From assembly GCA_023247285.1 (NCBI GenBank), contig JAHFGU010000099.1:1-6001 (forward strand): a stretch of DNA of 6,001 nucleotides, read 5' to 3'. Made by a program: the position numbers and the translations under genes. How positions within the stretch are numbered: the stretch's first letter is position 1; each line of letters begins with the position of its first letter. A model generated the notes under the pieces. It saw nothing but the letters and a program-made list of their open reading frames with translations, was not told the origin of the DNA and did not search any database. This DNA is from Candidatus Omnitrophota bacterium. Its GTDB lineage: Bacteria > Omnitrophota > Koll11 > Aquiviventales > Aquiviventaceae. This document shows positions 4,261-6,001 of this stretch, piece after piece.

Positions 4261-5730
4261 GTGCAAATCTCGATGCTGGCTAAAGGTTCATTCATGCTTT
4301 CAACCATGCTCAGTACCAGCCTGGTGGCCGGCTGCGTGTCCATACCCCCCAAGGGCGGGTTTGCGGATGTGCAGCAGATGGTGGGGCAGCGCGCGGGGCT
4401 CATCGTGCACTGGGACCAAGGCAAACCCGAAGACCAGGCCGTGAGGGAGCGCATGCAGTCTCTCTTGCAAGAGCCGTTGACGGCTGATGCGGCGGCTCAG
4501 ATTGCATTGCTCAACAATCGTGGACTGCAAGCGACCTATGAAGAGCTGGGGATCGCCCAGGCGGATCTGGTGCAAGCCGGCCTGCTGCAGAATCCTGTCT
4601 TTCTCGGAAGCTGGAGGACCTCAAGCCATACCTCCGTGCTCAATAGCGAGTACGCCCTTGCGCAGAACTTCTTGGATATCTTCCTCCTGCCGCTCCGAAA
4701 GAAACTCGCCGCCGCGCAATTTGAGCAAGCCAAGTTGCGGGTCAGCGATGCGGTCTTAGGCTTCAGCATGCAGGTCCGCGCGGCCTACTACACTCTGCAG
4801 GGTGCTGAGCAAGTCCACGCCATGTGGCAGACGGTGATGCAGGCGGCTGAGGCGGCTAGAGAGCTTGCCGAGCACCAACATCAAGCTGGCAACATCAACG
4901 ACCTTGAGCTGGCCACTCAGCAGGGCGCCTTCCAACAGGCGAAGCTGGAGCTGGCCCAGAATGAGGTGGTAGTCCAGCTCGCCCGAGAGCGACTCCACCA
5001 GTTGCTGGGGTTTAGTGAGGTGCCGATCACCTGGCGGGTGGTGGACCAGATGGCGCCGTTGCCGGCAGCCGACCCATCATTGGGCGATCTGGAAACACTC
5101 GCCCTCTCACAACGACTTGATGCGGCCGCGGCTCGGAAGAGCCTGGACATTCTCACACGAGCCAGAACCGTCACGCGACTGGGGCTCGTGCCGGCGATTG
5201 ATGTCGGGGTCGATGCGGAACACGACCTTGATCACGCTTGGGTGAGCGGACCCACCCTGGATATTGAAGTCCCCATTTTCAATCAACGGCAGGCGGCCCG
5301 AGCACACGCCAACGCGCAACTGCGACAAGTCCAGCAACAGCTCGCCGCCTTGGAGGTGGAGATTCGCTCGGAGGTACGCTCCGGCATCACGCGGTTGAAG
5401 GCCGCCCGTCAGACTGCGGAGTTGTACCAGAAGGATTTGATCCCTATCCGTGAACGCATCGTGGCGGAAACCCAAAAGCACGTCAACTATATGCTGTTGG
5501 GCGTCTTCCAACTCCTGCAAGCCAAGCGGGATGAAGTGAATGCCCACCGAGAGTATCTCGAAGCCCTGCGGGATTACTGGATTGCGTTTGCAGAATTAGA
5601 GCGTGCCGTGGGTGGGAAGTTGCAGATCTCTGAAGCGAGCGCCGCTCCGGCTTCCTCATCCGTCCCGGCAACCAAGAAGGAGGTGTCTGAGACACCCCAT
5701 CAGCACCATCACGGAGGTGAGACGCCATGA
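4261..5730 (+). CDS. TolC-family outer-membrane efflux lipoprotein, CzcC/CusC-like
   Basis: This 489-residue protein would form the trimeric outer-membrane channel of an RND-type heavy-metal exporter. The signal peptide ends in a lipobox (LVAGC, lipidated Cys25), so the mature protein is anchored in the outer membrane like CusC. Two outer-membrane-efflux repeats follow, at about 77-260 (ALLNNRGLQATYEELGIAQA, then LLQNPVFLGSW and long heptad-like helices) and about 280-465 (GLVPAIDVGVDAEHD, then SGPTLDIEVPIFNQRQAA, the usual start of the second unit, then an Ala/Gln-rich helix). The C-terminus is a low-complexity Ala/Ser/Pro linker ending in HQHHHGGETP (His480, 482-484), probably binding metal in the periplasm. 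GTG 4261 is chosen for its Shine-Dalgarno (AGGGGGAA, 5-base spacing); in-frame ATGs at 4273 and 4294 would also keep the lipobox. The stop overlaps the oxidase ATG. With a copper oxidase next, copper or silver is the likely substrate, but the substrate is not set by sequence. Confidence 0.9.
   Translation: MQISMLAKGSFMLSTMLSTSLVAGCVSIPPKGGFADVQQMVGQRAGLIVHWDQGKPEDQAVRERMQSLLQEPLTADAAAQIALLNNRGLQATYEELGIAQADLVQAGLLQNPVFLGSWRTSSHTSVLNSEYALAQNFLDIFLLPLRKKLAAAQFEQAKLRVSDAVLGFSMQVRAAYYTLQGAEQVHAMWQTVMQAAEAARELAEHQHQAGNINDLELATQQGAFQQAKLELAQNEVVVQLARERLHQLLGFSEVPITWRVVDQMAPLPAADPSLGDLETLALSQRLDAAAARKSLDILTRARTVTRLGLVPAIDVGVDAEHDLDHAWVSGPTLDIEVPIFNQRQAARAHANAQLRQVQQQLAALEVEIRSEVRSGITRLKAARQTAELYQKDLIPIRERIVAETQKHVNYMLLGVFQLLQAKRDEVNAHREYLEALRDYWIAFAELERAVGGKLQISEASAAPASSSVPATKKEVSETPHQHHHGGETP
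5713..5720 (+). promoter_or_regulatory. Shine-Dalgarno of the multicopper oxidase gene
   Basis: GGAGGTGA lies 6 bases before ATG 5727, inside the His-tail codons of the efflux gene. It fixes the start and indicates translational coupling through the ATGA overlap. Confidence 0.75.
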
Positions 5731-6001
5731 AGCGCGTTGTCGGAGTGTGTGGACTCCTGATTGCCGCGGCTGTTGGAGGGGCGTTCGTCCTCCAACGATC
5801 TGCGAATAGCCAAGTATCGTCTGACCAACTGAACCCGAAGAACCTTCCCTACACGCCGGTGGTGACCCCGAACGGCTCCACGCTGCCCTGGAAGATGGTC
5901 GACGGCGTCAAGGAGTTTCACCTGGTGGTCGAGGAGATCGAGTGGGAGATTGCGCCAGGCATGAAGATCAAGGCGTGGGGCTACAACGGCCGGACGCCCG
6001 G
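5727..6001 (+). CDS. Multicopper oxidase, N-terminal part; 3' end outside window
   Basis: The first 91 residues are visible. The protein begins with a Sec-type signal or anchor (Lys2-Arg3, hydrophobic 4-22, then QRSANSQ); no twin-arginine pair is present, although many multicopper oxidases use Tat. The segment LPWKMVDGVKEFHLVVEE (about 54-71), then APGMKIKAWGYNGRTPG at the edge, is typical of the first cupredoxin domain, where a YNGxxPGP-type motif precedes the copper-binding strands. The family oxidises Cu(I) or organic substrates with O2 in the periplasm and often confers copper tolerance. The His-x-His copper ligands lie beyond the window. ATG 5727 overlaps the efflux gene stop (ATGA), so the two are one translational unit. 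A nitrite reductase-like or other two- or three-domain cupredoxin remains possible until the rest is seen. Confidence 0.78.
   Translation, partial: MKRVVGVCGLLIAAAVGGAFVLQRSANSQVSSDQLNPKNLPYTPVVTPNGSTLPWKMVDGVKEFHLVVEEIEWEIAPGMKIKAWGYNGRTP

Overview
The window looks like bacterial chromosome from a high-G+C organism. Two housekeeping genes, the 3' end of ispG and a complete proS, frame its left half. Sample 60-base stretches are about 75% G+C in ispG (181-240) and 70% in proS (2041-2100). ispG followed by proS is an arrangement I recall from Nitrospirota and Deltaproteobacteria. Together with the metal-efflux genes this makes a Nitrospira-like organism plausible, but the taxon is an inference and no marker settles it.

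Region 1 (2-427) is the C-terminal part of IspG, including all three Fe-S cysteines. Region 2 (about 424-1896) is an insert of different composition between ispG and proS (47% G+C at 601-660, about 60% in the toxin gene). It holds an exported TPR-type protein, a 46-codon remnant of an AbrB/MazE-like antitoxin that is too short for most gene callers, and, on the minus strand, a toxin-first RelE/ParE plus Phd/YefM toxin-antitoxin pair. An imperfect direct repeat (15 of 19 bases) brackets the insert. The toxin promoter lies in a short A+T-rich segment shared with proS.

Region 3 (1918-3624) is a complete bacterial-type prolyl-tRNA synthetase with the editing (INS) domain.

Region 4 (about 3625-6001, continuing to the right) is the start of a metal-handling cluster, most likely for copper. 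It holds a small exported His/Asp/Cys-rich protein, a CzcC/CusC-type outer-membrane lipoprotein with a His-rich tail, and the N-terminus of a multicopper oxidase. The last two overlap by ATGA and are clearly co-translated. A dyad overlapping a TTGACA box lies ahead of the cluster, and a strong hairpin separates its first and second genes.

Together, the core genes serve isoprenoid and protein synthesis, the insert is accessory DNA with a stability or defence-type module, and the right end is envelope metal detoxification. No transposase, integrase, tRNA, rRNA or CRISPR array was seen.
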